Assembly: GCA_040954595.2 (NCBI GenBank)
Contig: CM082577.2
Coordinates: 7,254,001 to 7,318,000 of the forward strand
Origin: Balanoglossus misakiensis
Lineage: Eukaryota > Hemichordata
DNA length: 64,000 bases
Reading direction: 5' to 3'
The notes beneath the pieces were generated by a model. The model had not been told where the DNA came from. It made no database searches and was given only the letters and a program-made list of their open reading frames with translations. The position numbers and the translations under genes were made by a program. This document shows, piece by piece, positions 14,674-30,198 of this stretch. Each line of letters starts with the position of its first letter. Position 1 is the stretch's first letter.

Positions 14674-15945
14674 GGCGCATGCTTAGTGTTTGTATACTCA
14701 CGCCTGAACTAGTTACTAGAGCGGTTTGCACCTGGGCACGGTTACTTGACCTGTACTCAGTGCTAACACAGTTCCATTGTTCGGTTTTATCGATCGATCC
14801 GAAGTGATAATCGCGCCACGAAAGTTGTCTGAATTTTAAGCGTTATATAATTGTGCAATTGTTGTGAAATCAGTTGCCATTATATTGGAAACCTGTAAAT
14901 CGACTCCCTGTTGACTGACTTCAAAATTAGGTGTTTTGTTATCATTTCCATCGTGATAAAAAGATATAAAGTACATGTACTGCGAATCCCCTAGGCAAAG
15001 TTTTTGTTCCTTAATCAAAGAATTCAAGACACGAGGGATTTAAAAGTCGTGACTATTCCATCGCTGCAAATTTACCCCACCGAGATATACTAGTAATTGC
15101 AAAGACGATCATGTCTTCAGTATAAAAAACTTTGACTGATTGTATAGTGTTTGACTTTTCAATTAGTCGGTTCCTTCTCAGTGTAGTACGCGTGCGCACA
15201 TGCGTGCAGTGTGCCACGTGCGTGAGACAATTCATAATTACCCGCACAATGAAATAGTCGTTGCAATCCAGCCTAATTAGTAGCACTGTTGTCTTGGCCA
15301 TTATGATAACTATATTTAGTGTGGGCAGTGTTGTTCCCATTTATTAAGCTGGAGTTCATTATGTGATTGTATAAGGCTAAGTACGTGCACATGCGCATTA
15401 ATTAACGGATAGTCTTTTAGATGGAATTTTCGTCTACCTAGTCCATTTCCACCCCCATCCCCGAGACAACGACTGAACGCTCCCTGAGACGGATAGCATT
15501 TCCCAGAACCTATTTACACCCTGCCTTTCACGTGTTATGCAACGATGGATGAAGTGAACCCTGTCCGCTTTATGCTCGACATGCGCCTGCCGCGATTTGT
15601 TGATTATTAGTTGGTAATTCTTTGTATCATCGGTGTGTCCATTCGAAGCGTCTGCTGCAAGAATTTGCGTTGCGAGGTCCAGGGAAGGTGCATGATGTTA
15701 CTCCATCGTAGCTCTGTCATGTTACTGTGAAATAAGGTACCTTTGCATTTTCACTTAACACTGTGTTGCAGGCTCACAGATTCGCTTCATTACCTGAGCC
15801 TATACATGTACGTGCACTTTTTTCCCCATAGGAAACAGACTTTGTCATAAACGTCTTTTTTTTCTACCTGGTCTTGGAGCGACAGAACTCATTTAACTTG
15901 ATGCGAATTTATTTTCCATTGTAATTTCAGGAGAACGACTTTGAC

Positions 15946-17046
15946 ATGGGATCGGAGAGGTCAATAGCAGAAGTCGCAGTATTATGCGTGTTATTAACAG
16001 CAATTATATCAGCTGCCATCTTTGGAAATGCGCTGGTCTGTGTAGCCGTGTACCGCAGCAGGACCTTGCGCGGCCAAGTGTCCAACGTTTTCATCGTCAA
16101 TTTGGCGTTGACGGACTTCCTGAACGCCGCTTTGGTTATGCCGGCCACTTTCGTGTCCGTGATTGAAAACCGATGGGTTTTATCGGAGCACTGGTGCTAT
16201 GGCGTGTGCTTCTTAAATTACTGCTTCATCATCGTGTCGATGTGGACTCTGGGCCTCGTCTCCATGGACCGATATTTCGCCGTGGTCATGCCGTTTCGGT
16301 ACACGGCCATCGTCACCCACACGAGGGCGGTTCTCGCCGTGGCGTTCACCTGGTTTCTGGGGTTCACGTTCGCGTCGCCGCCGGTGTTCATGCGCTGGGT
16401 CTGGTACGACAACCTGGAAGCGATATGCGCCATCAACTGGGAGTCGCACACGCAACAAGTGGTGTCGTACACCCTGTCGGCGTTCGCCGTCTGCTTCTGC
16501 GTTCCCGGCCTGGTCATCTTGTTCGCCTACGTGGGGATCTATCGAGTGGCGAGAAGACACAGCCGACGCATCAGGGCCGAAATCGAACAGGTGGCGCAGT
16601 CCAACGTAAACAGCAACGCCAACGGACAGCCCGAACCCACCCGATGGGCCTCGGAGAGGTCGAACAGCGATGAGCCGAACCAGAGAAGCCAAAACCAAAA
16701 AAGGAAAGGGGCGGACAACAGCAAAGCGTCGCCCAGCAAAGGCAAAGCCGTCCGGACGATCGTCACAATGGTGGCGGTTTTCTTCGTGTGCCTGACGCCA
16801 TTTTGCGTCACGAAAGTACTGAAAGCGGTCTACGTTGACAATTACATCGTCGGTGTCTGGATCAACACGGTGGGCGCGCTGCTTGCGTTCTCCAACTCGT
16901 GTTGCAACCCCGTCATATATTCCATCACCAGGCGAGACTTCCGCGCATCGTTCGCGAGAAGTTTGCAGTGCCTCAGGAGACCAAGCAAAATAAACAGTGT
17001 TCTGGGGACGGTTGCGTCTGGGACGTCTCCAAATGCTTTAGGATGA
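15946..17046 (+). CDS. Class A (rhodopsin-like) G protein-coupled receptor, orphan
   Basis: The 366-residue protein is encoded by one uninterrupted frame. Seven membrane segments can be placed with class A landmarks: G27-N28 in TM1, LALTD with D57 in TM2, the disulfide pair C84 (top of TM3) and C161 (ECL2), D108-R109-Y110, W136 in TM4, P187 in TM5, P285 in TM6 and NPVIY (321-325) in TM7, followed by a basic helix-8-like stretch. ICL3 (about 203-268) is long, hydrophilic and rich in Asn, Ser, Lys and Arg. Position 3.32 is Asn, not the Asp of amine receptors, and 6.48 is Leu instead of the toggle-switch Trp, so the ligand class cannot be assigned; the TM3-TM4 region faintly resembles GPR161-like orphans. 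The N-terminus is very short and has no N-glycosylation site. An acceptor (ATTTCAG, ending 15930) lies 15 bases before the ATG, so a 5' UTR intron is likely. It should sit in the plasma membrane. Confidence 0.93.
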   Translation: MGSERSIAEVAVLCVLLTAIISAAIFGNALVCVAVYRSRTLRGQVSNVFIVNLALTDFLNAALVMPATFVSVIENRWVLSEHWCYGVCFLNYCFIIVSMWTLGLVSMDRYFAVVMPFRYTAIVTHTRAVLAVAFTWFLGFTFASPPVFMRWVWYDNLEAICAINWESHTQQVVSYTLSAFAVCFCVPGLVILFAYVGIYRVARRHSRRIRAEIEQVAQSNVNSNANGQPEPTRWASERSNSDEPNQRSQNQKRKGADNSKASPSKGKAVRTIVTMVAVFFVCLTPFCVTKVLKAVYVDNYIVGVWINTVGALLAFSNSCCNPVIYSITRRDFRASFARSLQCLRRPSKINSVLGTVASGTSPNALG

Positions 17047-17191
17047 ATTCCACCGCTCCGGTAGCGTGACGGTCGATCATTTTAGTTATTCGAACGTTCC
17101 ACCCCAGGACAACCAATCTACCTCAATTATTTAAGCAGAACAATTTAAGCCACAAACGCCACAAGATCCCCACGGATACAGTGAGGAGGAA

Positions 17192-17234
17192 ATGATGATG
17201 ATGATGATGCTGATGCTGATGCTGATGCTGATGC

Positions 17235-17289
<55 letters not shown>
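17192..17289. repeat. (ATG)n microsatellite
   Basis: About 98 bases of ATG/GAT trinucleotide repeat with a block of ATGCTG units near the left end, about 145 bases beyond the GPCR stop codon. It may lie in that gene's 3' UTR. The Met-rich open frame it creates is an artefact. Confidence 0.95.
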
Positions 17290-19800
17290 CTCTCCGTGGA
17301 AACTACTCGCACGTACTCACACAAGCCTTCAACATAATAATAATCATACAGTTGACTTTCACCGCATTAGCCTACCCTCGTTCGGGTATTTATTGTGAGT
17401 ATTACTGTTTGGATATACATGTATTTAAGTTCTTACAGTATTCAATAGACCACAAGTCGCATGATGTGCGTGACACAGTTGTCGCAAAACGCAAAAGCGA
17501 TGTGCCGCTTTTTCACACCTTCGATGAAGACGTCAGCGCGGTTCCTTTCATCGTAATTACGTGGGCAGTTGTCCGTGGGCAAAAGTCCTGCAGTGCGGAG
17601 GCAGTTGGCCTACTTGAACCCCCATCAACGCTAACGCCTCTTCTTGTTTACGTAAAAGCAAATGGAGCATGAAGCGCCTGGATGGGTATAATTATTTGAG
17701 GAGAAAGCAACAGTCGATTGTAAAAGTAGATTCGTATATGTTGCGGAACGAGTGCGCGCGCAGCCTATAGAAGAGAATAGTACTCGTCAACATCTTTAAA
17801 AAATTGGTCATTTTTATAGGAATAGTGAGACTTACAGAACTGTTTGATAATTTCAAGTTATCAAATCACACAACTTAACGCTAAACAGCGTCAAGTAACG
17901 ATTCTGTCCCACGCAATCGGCACGGCAGTCTTCGGTCATTAATTTTAACGAGTGATAAATACACAATGGCTAAAATTCAGTTCCTGCTCCGTGGATAAAG
18001 ATGATTTTCGTAACATTTGTAATTTGCTATCGACCTCGAGACAGTTTCTCTTGAACTACCTACCGTCCACAGTGCCAGTGCAGAAGACATTAGTTAAATT
18101 GAAACAGTTATCAGGATAATAATTGGTGTCGTTGCATCCCAAGAGGTGGTAACGCGGCCGACATTCTTTTCTTTATTTCCCAAGAGATGATAAAACGCTT
18201 CATATTCTGTCAATCAAATAGATTTAAATTAAACCGTGATTTCGTACGTTTTGTCGGCGGCAATTTACTTCGTGCGGCAGGTGAAATATTCAGCTGGAGC
18301 TTCCACGCGGCGTTTGATATCGGGAAAGTCATCGTGGCGTTTATACACACTGTTTATTGGGAAACCTATTCATCAAACCTGTCAAATAGGAAACGAAAAT
18401 GTTTACGATGCTGTCCCAACAAAGCAAACAGTCGGCTTGTAATCTGTTATGACATGCATGTTGTTGTCATGGAGCGACCGTGACCTTCTGAACCAGACTG
18501 GAGAAAAAAATGCTCGCGTATTAACGCTAAGATGCCTTGTCATCTGTACTCAATCATGTTCGGTTTGCAAAGACTGACATATGCTATATATTCGTTTTTT
18601 TCTTCTTCTCATTTTTGGACAAGCCGTTGCTTTCGTCCTACAAATAGTCATTCTGCATTTTGCTAGTAATTCACACAGTGCTGTCATATGATAGCTGCGG
18701 AAACTTGCAAACGAATTGTAACGCATGTCACTCTCGTGACGTGTGGAGGCTTGTATACATTGTAGCCGTGTATCTGTGGGCGATAATATCACTAAAAACC
18801 CGCTAAGCCCAATCCGCGTTCCGCACTCTTCCTTTGCGCTGGGGGGATAGAATTCTGAGTCAGAAAAAAATGATCAATAGCTCTCCATTAAAGGTGAATG
18901 GCATGATAAAATGCCGATAGTGGCACTCTCGGAGAAAATAAGTAAAATGCACATTCTCTAAATCACGGAGAAGGGGGTATTTTTTCATCACCACGATCAA
19001 TGGAAAGAAGAAATAATTAGCCCAGGGGCACTGGAGGCTTTTTGACAAATATGTATGGTGACTGAAAACTTTGCAGAGGAATACAGTGGTTGACAACATA
19101 TCTCCGGGAAATACCACAGGTTCATATCAGTGGCGGACGCGCGCACAATACCAGAACTATCTGCATGAAATAAATGATGATGAACTCTATTTGTCAAATG
19201 TTACTTCAAAATTCATGAACAAATTTACCCACTACTAGTACATGTGTATGCTATATACAAACTTCGTAAGCTGATGTACTGCTTTGTGTTGTTGAGATAC
19301 CTATCTGGGCCCACTCTAAATGTATCTAGGTAATTCTGTACATTCAACCTTTCTTGCTGTGGTGGCTTAGGCAAATAAATCAACAATTTGTCGTCATGTA
19401 AAAGTAAAGTAAGACATTAGGCGACAAATTAAACAGAATTGTTGACTTTGATAAGATTGATACCCAACTGGCAAAATCGGAACAAACATGCCAGCAATGC
19501 AAATTCAAGTTGGCGTGACGTCATGCCGTTTCTTGGATCCCGCCGATTGTAATGTTTGAATGTTGTATTTTCTTTACAGGATTGGTGATTTTTGTGTGCG
19601 ATGCACGGCGGTTTAATCAACGACATGGCGTGTATGACGAGTCACTCAGAACATTGCTAATGGCCGCAAAAAACGAATGGCACGCGTTCCATCTCATCTG
19701 GCCTTCGTGCAACAACAACCTTGTACTTTGAAAGTTGGTATCGTCACATCCGAGAGCCAGGAGGCATTTAGCTGACCTTTTTGCTTTATATTACCCCTGG

Positions 19801-19920
19801 CACCGATTTGTAATTTCGAAATGGTGCATCAATTTTGTTTTTAAAAAAACGTCAAATTTGCACCGATTTGTAATTTCGAAATGGTGCGTCAATTTCCAAA
19901 GAAACGTCACATTTGCCCCA
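19801..19920. repeat. Two-copy 60-bp tandem duplication
   Basis: Units 19801-19860 and 19861-19920 begin with the same 27 bases (CACCGATTTGTAATTTCGAA then ATGGTGC) and stay alignable afterwards, with scattered changes and small shifts. Each copy holds the palindrome ATTTCGAAAT. Confidence 0.85.
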
Positions 19921-21845
19921 CAAGCCGTATTCATGGCAACGGTTATGGCCACGCTGTGCCTTCCTCTTCAAGCAATCCGGAGATGAATACTAAAGACTGT
20001 GTTTCATAATTTAAAAGTTTAAAAACCCAAGTCGTTCATCTCGTCAGTGAATTATTAATCATCTGCTTGAAAATACATGTAAGCTCTCACAGCACTTATT
20101 CCAGCCTGTCTGTGGGAGAAACTGGATACTGCTCTTCAGGACATTTTAGGAGGCATCTTTTTCGGGATAATCCTGACCCCGTTTCTTCGTTAACTCCCCC
20201 ATCTGCATTGAAATCGTCTGCGTGTTTTACCCTGGCAGTTAACCTATGACACCATCAGGAAAGATTAAATTTTAGTTTTTTCGTGCATGGTTCCACAACA
20301 CACTCTGCGAAGACACATACGGCATGAATACCACAAACGCTCCAAACGTTGTGCGTGTCTAAGTAGCGACCACTTCGAAGGCAATTTTTCCGGGGGGGGG
20401 GGGGCACTTCAAATCTGTTTTTGTCATTATATCCCTGTGCACGTGAAGAAAAGCGGCCGGGTTCAGCAGCCATTTGTCGAATATTCACACACGTTTGACT
20501 CTTTCCTCGAAAATGAAAACGTGAAGTTAGATGACTCCCTTTGGTGTACGTAAGACGTGGGTGTTCAATTGTCAGCGCACGCCTTGTACTTGTATTACTT
20601 TGTCTGACGTGGTCTTTGTGTTTTTCCACACGAGCATAACCACGTGATGGCCAGACCCAAGCACAAGAAACGTCCTTCGGCAATAACGACTTGAGACATC
20701 AGCGACATTTTCAAGTGCCTCAGGAAAAAAAAATAGCGTGTTAATAAAGAACGTTTTCAAAGTCATATACAAACTGTGTCCTGATTATTTCATGTGTATG
20801 TATAGCGCGTGTTGGGTCTTTTGCATTGCCGACATCGAGAAGGCCCATTCGTATACATTGAAAAGTACTTATTCGGAGTGATCAATATATTGAATTTTCA
20901 ACTTTGTTATGACTGCTCAGATTCCTAACTGTTTTAAATACAAACTTTTGTAAAATGAGACTGGATGTAGAACAATACAAATCGAGCAATGCAAGTTTCG
21001 GAAACTAAATGATTAAGGTATTCGTGTGTGATGTCCACGTAGAGGGCGTGATTTGAGCTGTAGCAGACGTCGTGGGCTGTGCATGCTTCAATTGACAAAT
21101 AGCTTATCATACGAAGTTTAAGTAGCCAAAATTATGTAAAAAGGTTGACGACTTCGCCCTGTTACGACATTTTGTTGTGCACGCATGGTCGAGAGAAGTA
21201 GTTCTATTTGCATGACAAAAGCCTTGCATTCAAATGTGATCATTATAATATTATTTAGCCAGGTGGTCACTGGTATAAAGGCAGTGATAGCATGCCACTC
21301 TGAACCGAGACATCGCTGGCATTCATCGGGAGACGGTCAGTATAGATGTGCTCAGCTGATAGCGTGTCGCTTGGCTGGCTTTGCGATGACAAACTTGATA
21401 GCGGGGAAAATTGTCGCTGTCGCAGTTGTACAGATGACATTACACGTGACTTTAATACATGTAGTTCAAAGCCCGGGTCTGGACTGCATGCAGGCACACA
21501 CTCGTTAAAATCGCTCGCAACACCGTGAAAGCCGTTCGGTAATCTCGGAATCTTCTTTGATAGGACTGCCCGTACTTCGAAGCCAAATTATGATTATTTT
21601 GTTACATGCGCGCACTAAATTCCCCAGGAAGGTCATTACAGCACGATCAGAGCTGTCTCGAGAAATTGCGTTTAGTTGCCCGCAGCGTCTTTGTCTTGTT
21701 TGGCTTTGAATCGATTTTATGGTGATGAAATGGTGACGTTCACTGATTGTCCAACTTATCTGATCAAAGGAAATATATCAAGGTTCCAATCTGTTAGCCG
21801 GGCAAAACTAAATTAATTCTTATCGGCTGTATCGCCGGTAACAGC

Positions 21846-21883
21846 AGTGGCTAACAAGCACACTAGTGGCTAACAAGCACACT
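21846..21883. repeat. Perfect 19-bp tandem duplication
   Basis: AGTGGCTAACAAGCACACT occurs twice back to back (21846-21864 and 21865-21883) with no mismatch, so the duplication is recent. Confidence 0.9.
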
Positions 21884-23194
21884 TGTACTTTCCAGTACGA
21901 TTTTGAGATAAAAAGTGGCCGTTTTTCCCATTCTCTCCTGATCTCTTATCTATCAGCGCCGTCTTTATCAGAAGATTTCTTTTTTTTATAGAAATCTGTG
22001 CGATTATAGGTTCAATGTTCTTAGTTTTCAATAGGCTTATACTCATTACACACGCCTTTCATGTACGGGAATGGTTGAAGGTTTCTGCAGAGAAAACTGG
22101 CACCAAAACCCGTATGCAGCTCAAACAGGCAACAGGCAGAACCGAGTCACCACTGATCTCAGAGGTCAAAGAAACCATCGTCCCACCTGTTATACACAAT
22201 GGCGCTTGACCTCGGTCCAGTTACAACGGGAAGCCTCGCACTATATGAATCCGTTATTAAATCTCATCTCCTGAACTTCAAATTAATCGGACATTTAACC
22301 CTGAATATTTCGGGGTTTGATAATTTTCAAGAAAGTGGACTCCGGCCAATTACTCACTCACGTGGAATTTTCATTGAGAAAATCAACACGAGAACGATTT
22401 CATCTTATAATGTTTATTCCAGCTTCGCAAACGCAGAAAAGATCAAATAAATAACGATACCAATTAGACCCACCACCATCGTTTTCTCTGAACGCCCAAA
22501 TTAGTCTTTGACAATGATATTATTCATTCCATCAAATTCCATTTGAATATTAAAACCAGAAACGATAAAGTGTACAATGTCAGATATCCATTTGGTAACA
22601 TGAACAAAACCAATCGCATAAGCCCATTCTTATTACGTGGTGAACTAACATAACTTTAACCTGAAGTAGCTTAATGAAAGTATGCATGCATTTTTGTTAA
22701 TTATAGAGCTGGCCAGTGATTCTGCGGAGACGTCAGACAGCAACGTACTTCAGCGTTTCACACACAACTGAAAATTGAAAAAAAAAATATGTTACAAAAA
22801 CTTATAGATGAGATATCCTTATAGGGTTACCAAGTTAGTCTAAAGTTTGGATGCATCCGACCAGAACTGCAAATATCTGTCTGACTTGCATAAATCTAGC
22901 AAACGCGTCCGTTCGTTATTGTTGAGTATATTTCTCCACACTGAATGCATTATTTATGAAAATTGTAGCAGAAAAACAGATTGTTATTATTAAGGTGCGA
23001 AAAATACATTTCAGTAGAACAAGAAAAGTTTCTGGTATGAAGACTAGAAAATATGTGGAAGTCATGTCCGATAACTTGAAAACCAGTCTACAATGTCTGA
23101 AGGTTTCAATTACTGTTACAATTCGAAAGACAGCGAGTCACAATGTTTGAATTGAATATAAAATAAAATCCACACATTCTTGCATTTGGCCTAC

Positions 23195-27696
<4,502 letters not shown>

Positions 27697-27778
27697 CTTC
27701 GAGCAGTGTCTTGACAGCCTGTAGTGTGTATCTTCGAACTGCCGGACCAGTCTGCCGTGGGTGAAATGTTTACCCAAA

Positions 27779-27784
27779 TTTATA
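27779..27784 (-). promoter_or_regulatory. TATA box of the VWD gene
   Basis: On the minus strand GGGGTATAAATTTGGG contains TATAAA 83 bases upstream of the signal-peptide ATG (27696). Transcription would start near 27750 with a 5' UTR of about 55 bases. The motif is seen; its use is inferred. Confidence 0.55.
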
Positions 27785-27789
27785 CCCCA

Positions 27790-30198
27790 GCTTCCCTTAT
27801 GTTGCCAGATAAGTAGCTGCCCGTCATGCAAAATCTTATAGGTACCGGATCATACTTTGCTGGCACATATGCTGTCCTTTTGTCTCTACCGCAGAGACCG
27901 ATGTCGGCGACAGTGAGGAAGAGGGGAAAGGCGATGACAGGTGACGTCGTGTAGCATTAATCGCCGCTCACTTTTTATATTTGTGGGCTATTTCATTTCA
28001 TTGTTCATGTTGTCATGCTCAGTGATTGCTTATTGAGCGCAGAGGTTTTTTTTAGCTAATTGAATGCACCATAGTTTGTTTCCCAAATGTCAATCGGCAT
28101 ATCGATCAGGTTATTGCACATAAACCCCTCATCTTAGAGTCTAGAATGATGTACTTCGTTCCCTTGATTAAAGTAAGGATGTTTTATTGATTTTACTGGA
28201 TTTATCTGCTGCCTTCCACGCAATTGATCATGATATCATTTTACACAGGCTGTGTTTTAGATTTGGTATCGGGGTAAGGGGTTTTGGATTAGTTAGTTAA
28301 ATTACAGTGCATGAAGAAATATTACTTTGTAATTTCTAGTCAATAAACACCAACACTTAAGCAAAACATATTTAGCGCAGTCATGCTAATTAACACGTCG
28401 TCATCGCTCAAGCAAACCTAATTGAACCAAACCAGCGGAGTAGTCAGATATTGATCTGATAGGCAGCTGACTGCACCAACGTGACAACATGAGCGATTCG
28501 CACATGTAATGCAAACTATGGTGAGTTAAATCTTATGCAACGCGGCCTCGCTTGTATCACCACAACAACGTTTGCATCACAATAATTAGGCCAATGCAAC
28601 CAGACATATTATAATAGATTAGGCCGACATCTGTTAAAAAAATATGAAATGTGGATTGCCACTGATATGCAGGGAATAGCCGGTTCACCTGTTACCTGTA
28701 GTATTAATTAACCCGCTTTATATATGAGACACAGATGACGACGTCAAGCGCCTTACTCGGTATCCCAAAATTAAATGTCTCTGGCAATCATGATAAATAT
28801 TGCTGTAGTTTTAAATGATACGTATAGCAACATAGTGTATATTTTAGCTTGTCTGCGTAAATGGTGCACGCTGTCACATTTATTTGAGTGGGTTTTCAGT
28901 CCCTCGCTTCTATCATTAATGAAGATGATATTTGCATCCACTTGCTGAGAAGTTAGAAGTACTGAATAGTAAAGACATGATATAGTCTACAAGAGTTGAC
29001 GTTGGCATTTATTGTCAACACAACATTTATAAATATTCATTAGAAAAGAGACAATGGAAAAAATATTGGCCAAGTTGGAGACGAAATACCATTCCTTTAC
29101 TCGAGTTTGTCTCCATCTGAGACCACACGTGCAAATCCGATATAGAAGAATGAGAATTCGAATCCTCCCCCCCCCAAAAGCAAAACAAGCGGCTAAATAA
29201 AATCATTTTATCTCGATGAAAAGTGTTTCCATGATTCGTCACCCATAACATGCGCGAGTATCCAGCATGGTGCAAACTTCTTCGGTTACCAGGGTAGCTT
29301 TATTCAAATGAAATAAAGCGATTGCGTGCAATCTGTGATTCAAGCTTTTCGGTGCCTTTAATCTAACCTCACCCACCCACACAGCGCAGTCCAGTACATG
29401 GGCACATGCACACCCTATACCTAGCAAAATGTACACCAATATTCGGCATGTTTGCTTCATCGGTGTAGATTCGGTCACCCGCTTAACACATCGGAACAAA
29501 TCTGATGGTGCAACTTTTGTCCCTGACGTCACTTCCGCGTTATGTACTCGACGCCATCTTGTATTCTCTCGTGTTTTGGCAGATTTGCCGAATAATTATG
29601 CTTGTATATTAAACACTTACAAGTTGCCTTCAAAGTCGTTATTCATCAAAAGAAACCTAAAATGGCAAAAATTAAGGTCAAAATTGAGAATCCTTGACCA
29701 ACTGCATACTATGTAAATGGTTTCTCCGTACATGTTTTTCTCCAACACTGGCCCCACTACACTACAGAGCAGAGAGATTTTCCGAACTCACACGAATATC
29801 TTCGTGATCACTTTAAAGATTGTTGAGATAAATTAAATTTCGCGAACATAACTCATGGCCACGTAGGTACAAAATGATTGGCCGTCCATCTTACCCTTTT
29901 ATCATTCCAATCAGCCAGCAAACAAACCAGCTGGCTATCCCTACCCCAAGCGAATTCTCCAGAGTCATGCAATCGTTCGTAGCCAACCCCTTATCAAATC
30001 ATCCGCATGCCCAACTCGAATCCAGCAATGGACGTTACAAAACATTCAGTGGCAACGATTATCAAAGTTATCACACACAGCGGATTAAAGTTCTCACGTT
30101 GAAGATTGCCATAAACGCACGTGCCGTTATACCCCTTGAACATCTTGAACAGCACAAAAAAAATCATTTCAGAGTTACTTGCGAACGAACCCACAAGC
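27790..30198. other. Divergent spacer between VWD and copper/DOMON genes
   Basis: These 2.4 kb separate two genes transcribed away from each other. No coding sequence is supported. The only landmark is the VWD gene's TATA box at its left end; I saw no clear TATA box for the plus-strand gene. Confidence 0.55.

Larger units (their letters stand above)
1600..15930. other. Long spacer without a convincing gene
   Basis: I found no exon with a recognisable domain on either strand over these 14.3 kb. Composition is mostly AT-rich with short simple repeats ((GATT)n near 1926, (GTTT)n near 10711) and a CpG-dense block near 11650-11700. Several open frames of 90 to 180 codons exist (8785-9270 plus, 11909-12382 minus, 14125-14673 minus), about what chance gives in this much sequence. 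The right end probably holds the promoter, and possibly a 5' UTR exon, of the GPCR gene. Confidence 0.6.
17290..23194. other. Spacer between GPCR and VWD genes
   Basis: No gene is supported here. It should contain the missing 3' exon(s) of the minus-strand VWD gene, because the last exon I can place ends in phase 2 at 23195, but no downstream exon stood out. It also holds a 13-base G run (20392-20404) and two tandem duplications listed separately. Confidence 0.5.

Noticed and set aside
16173-16811. Several 90-166 codon frames on both strands
   Set aside because: They are shadows of the GC-rich GPCR coding sequence.
20288-20333. Candidate last exon of the VWD gene on the minus strand (acceptor GTCTTCGCAG followed by a Cys-Cys segment and stop)
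   Set aside because: The phase can be made to fit, but the encoded dozen residues match nothing and many such sites occur by chance.
30121-30198. In-frame extension upstream of the copper/DOMON start codon
   Set aside because: It begins without an ATG and would bury the signal peptide. The ATG at 30199 gives a clean signal peptide with His as first mature residue.
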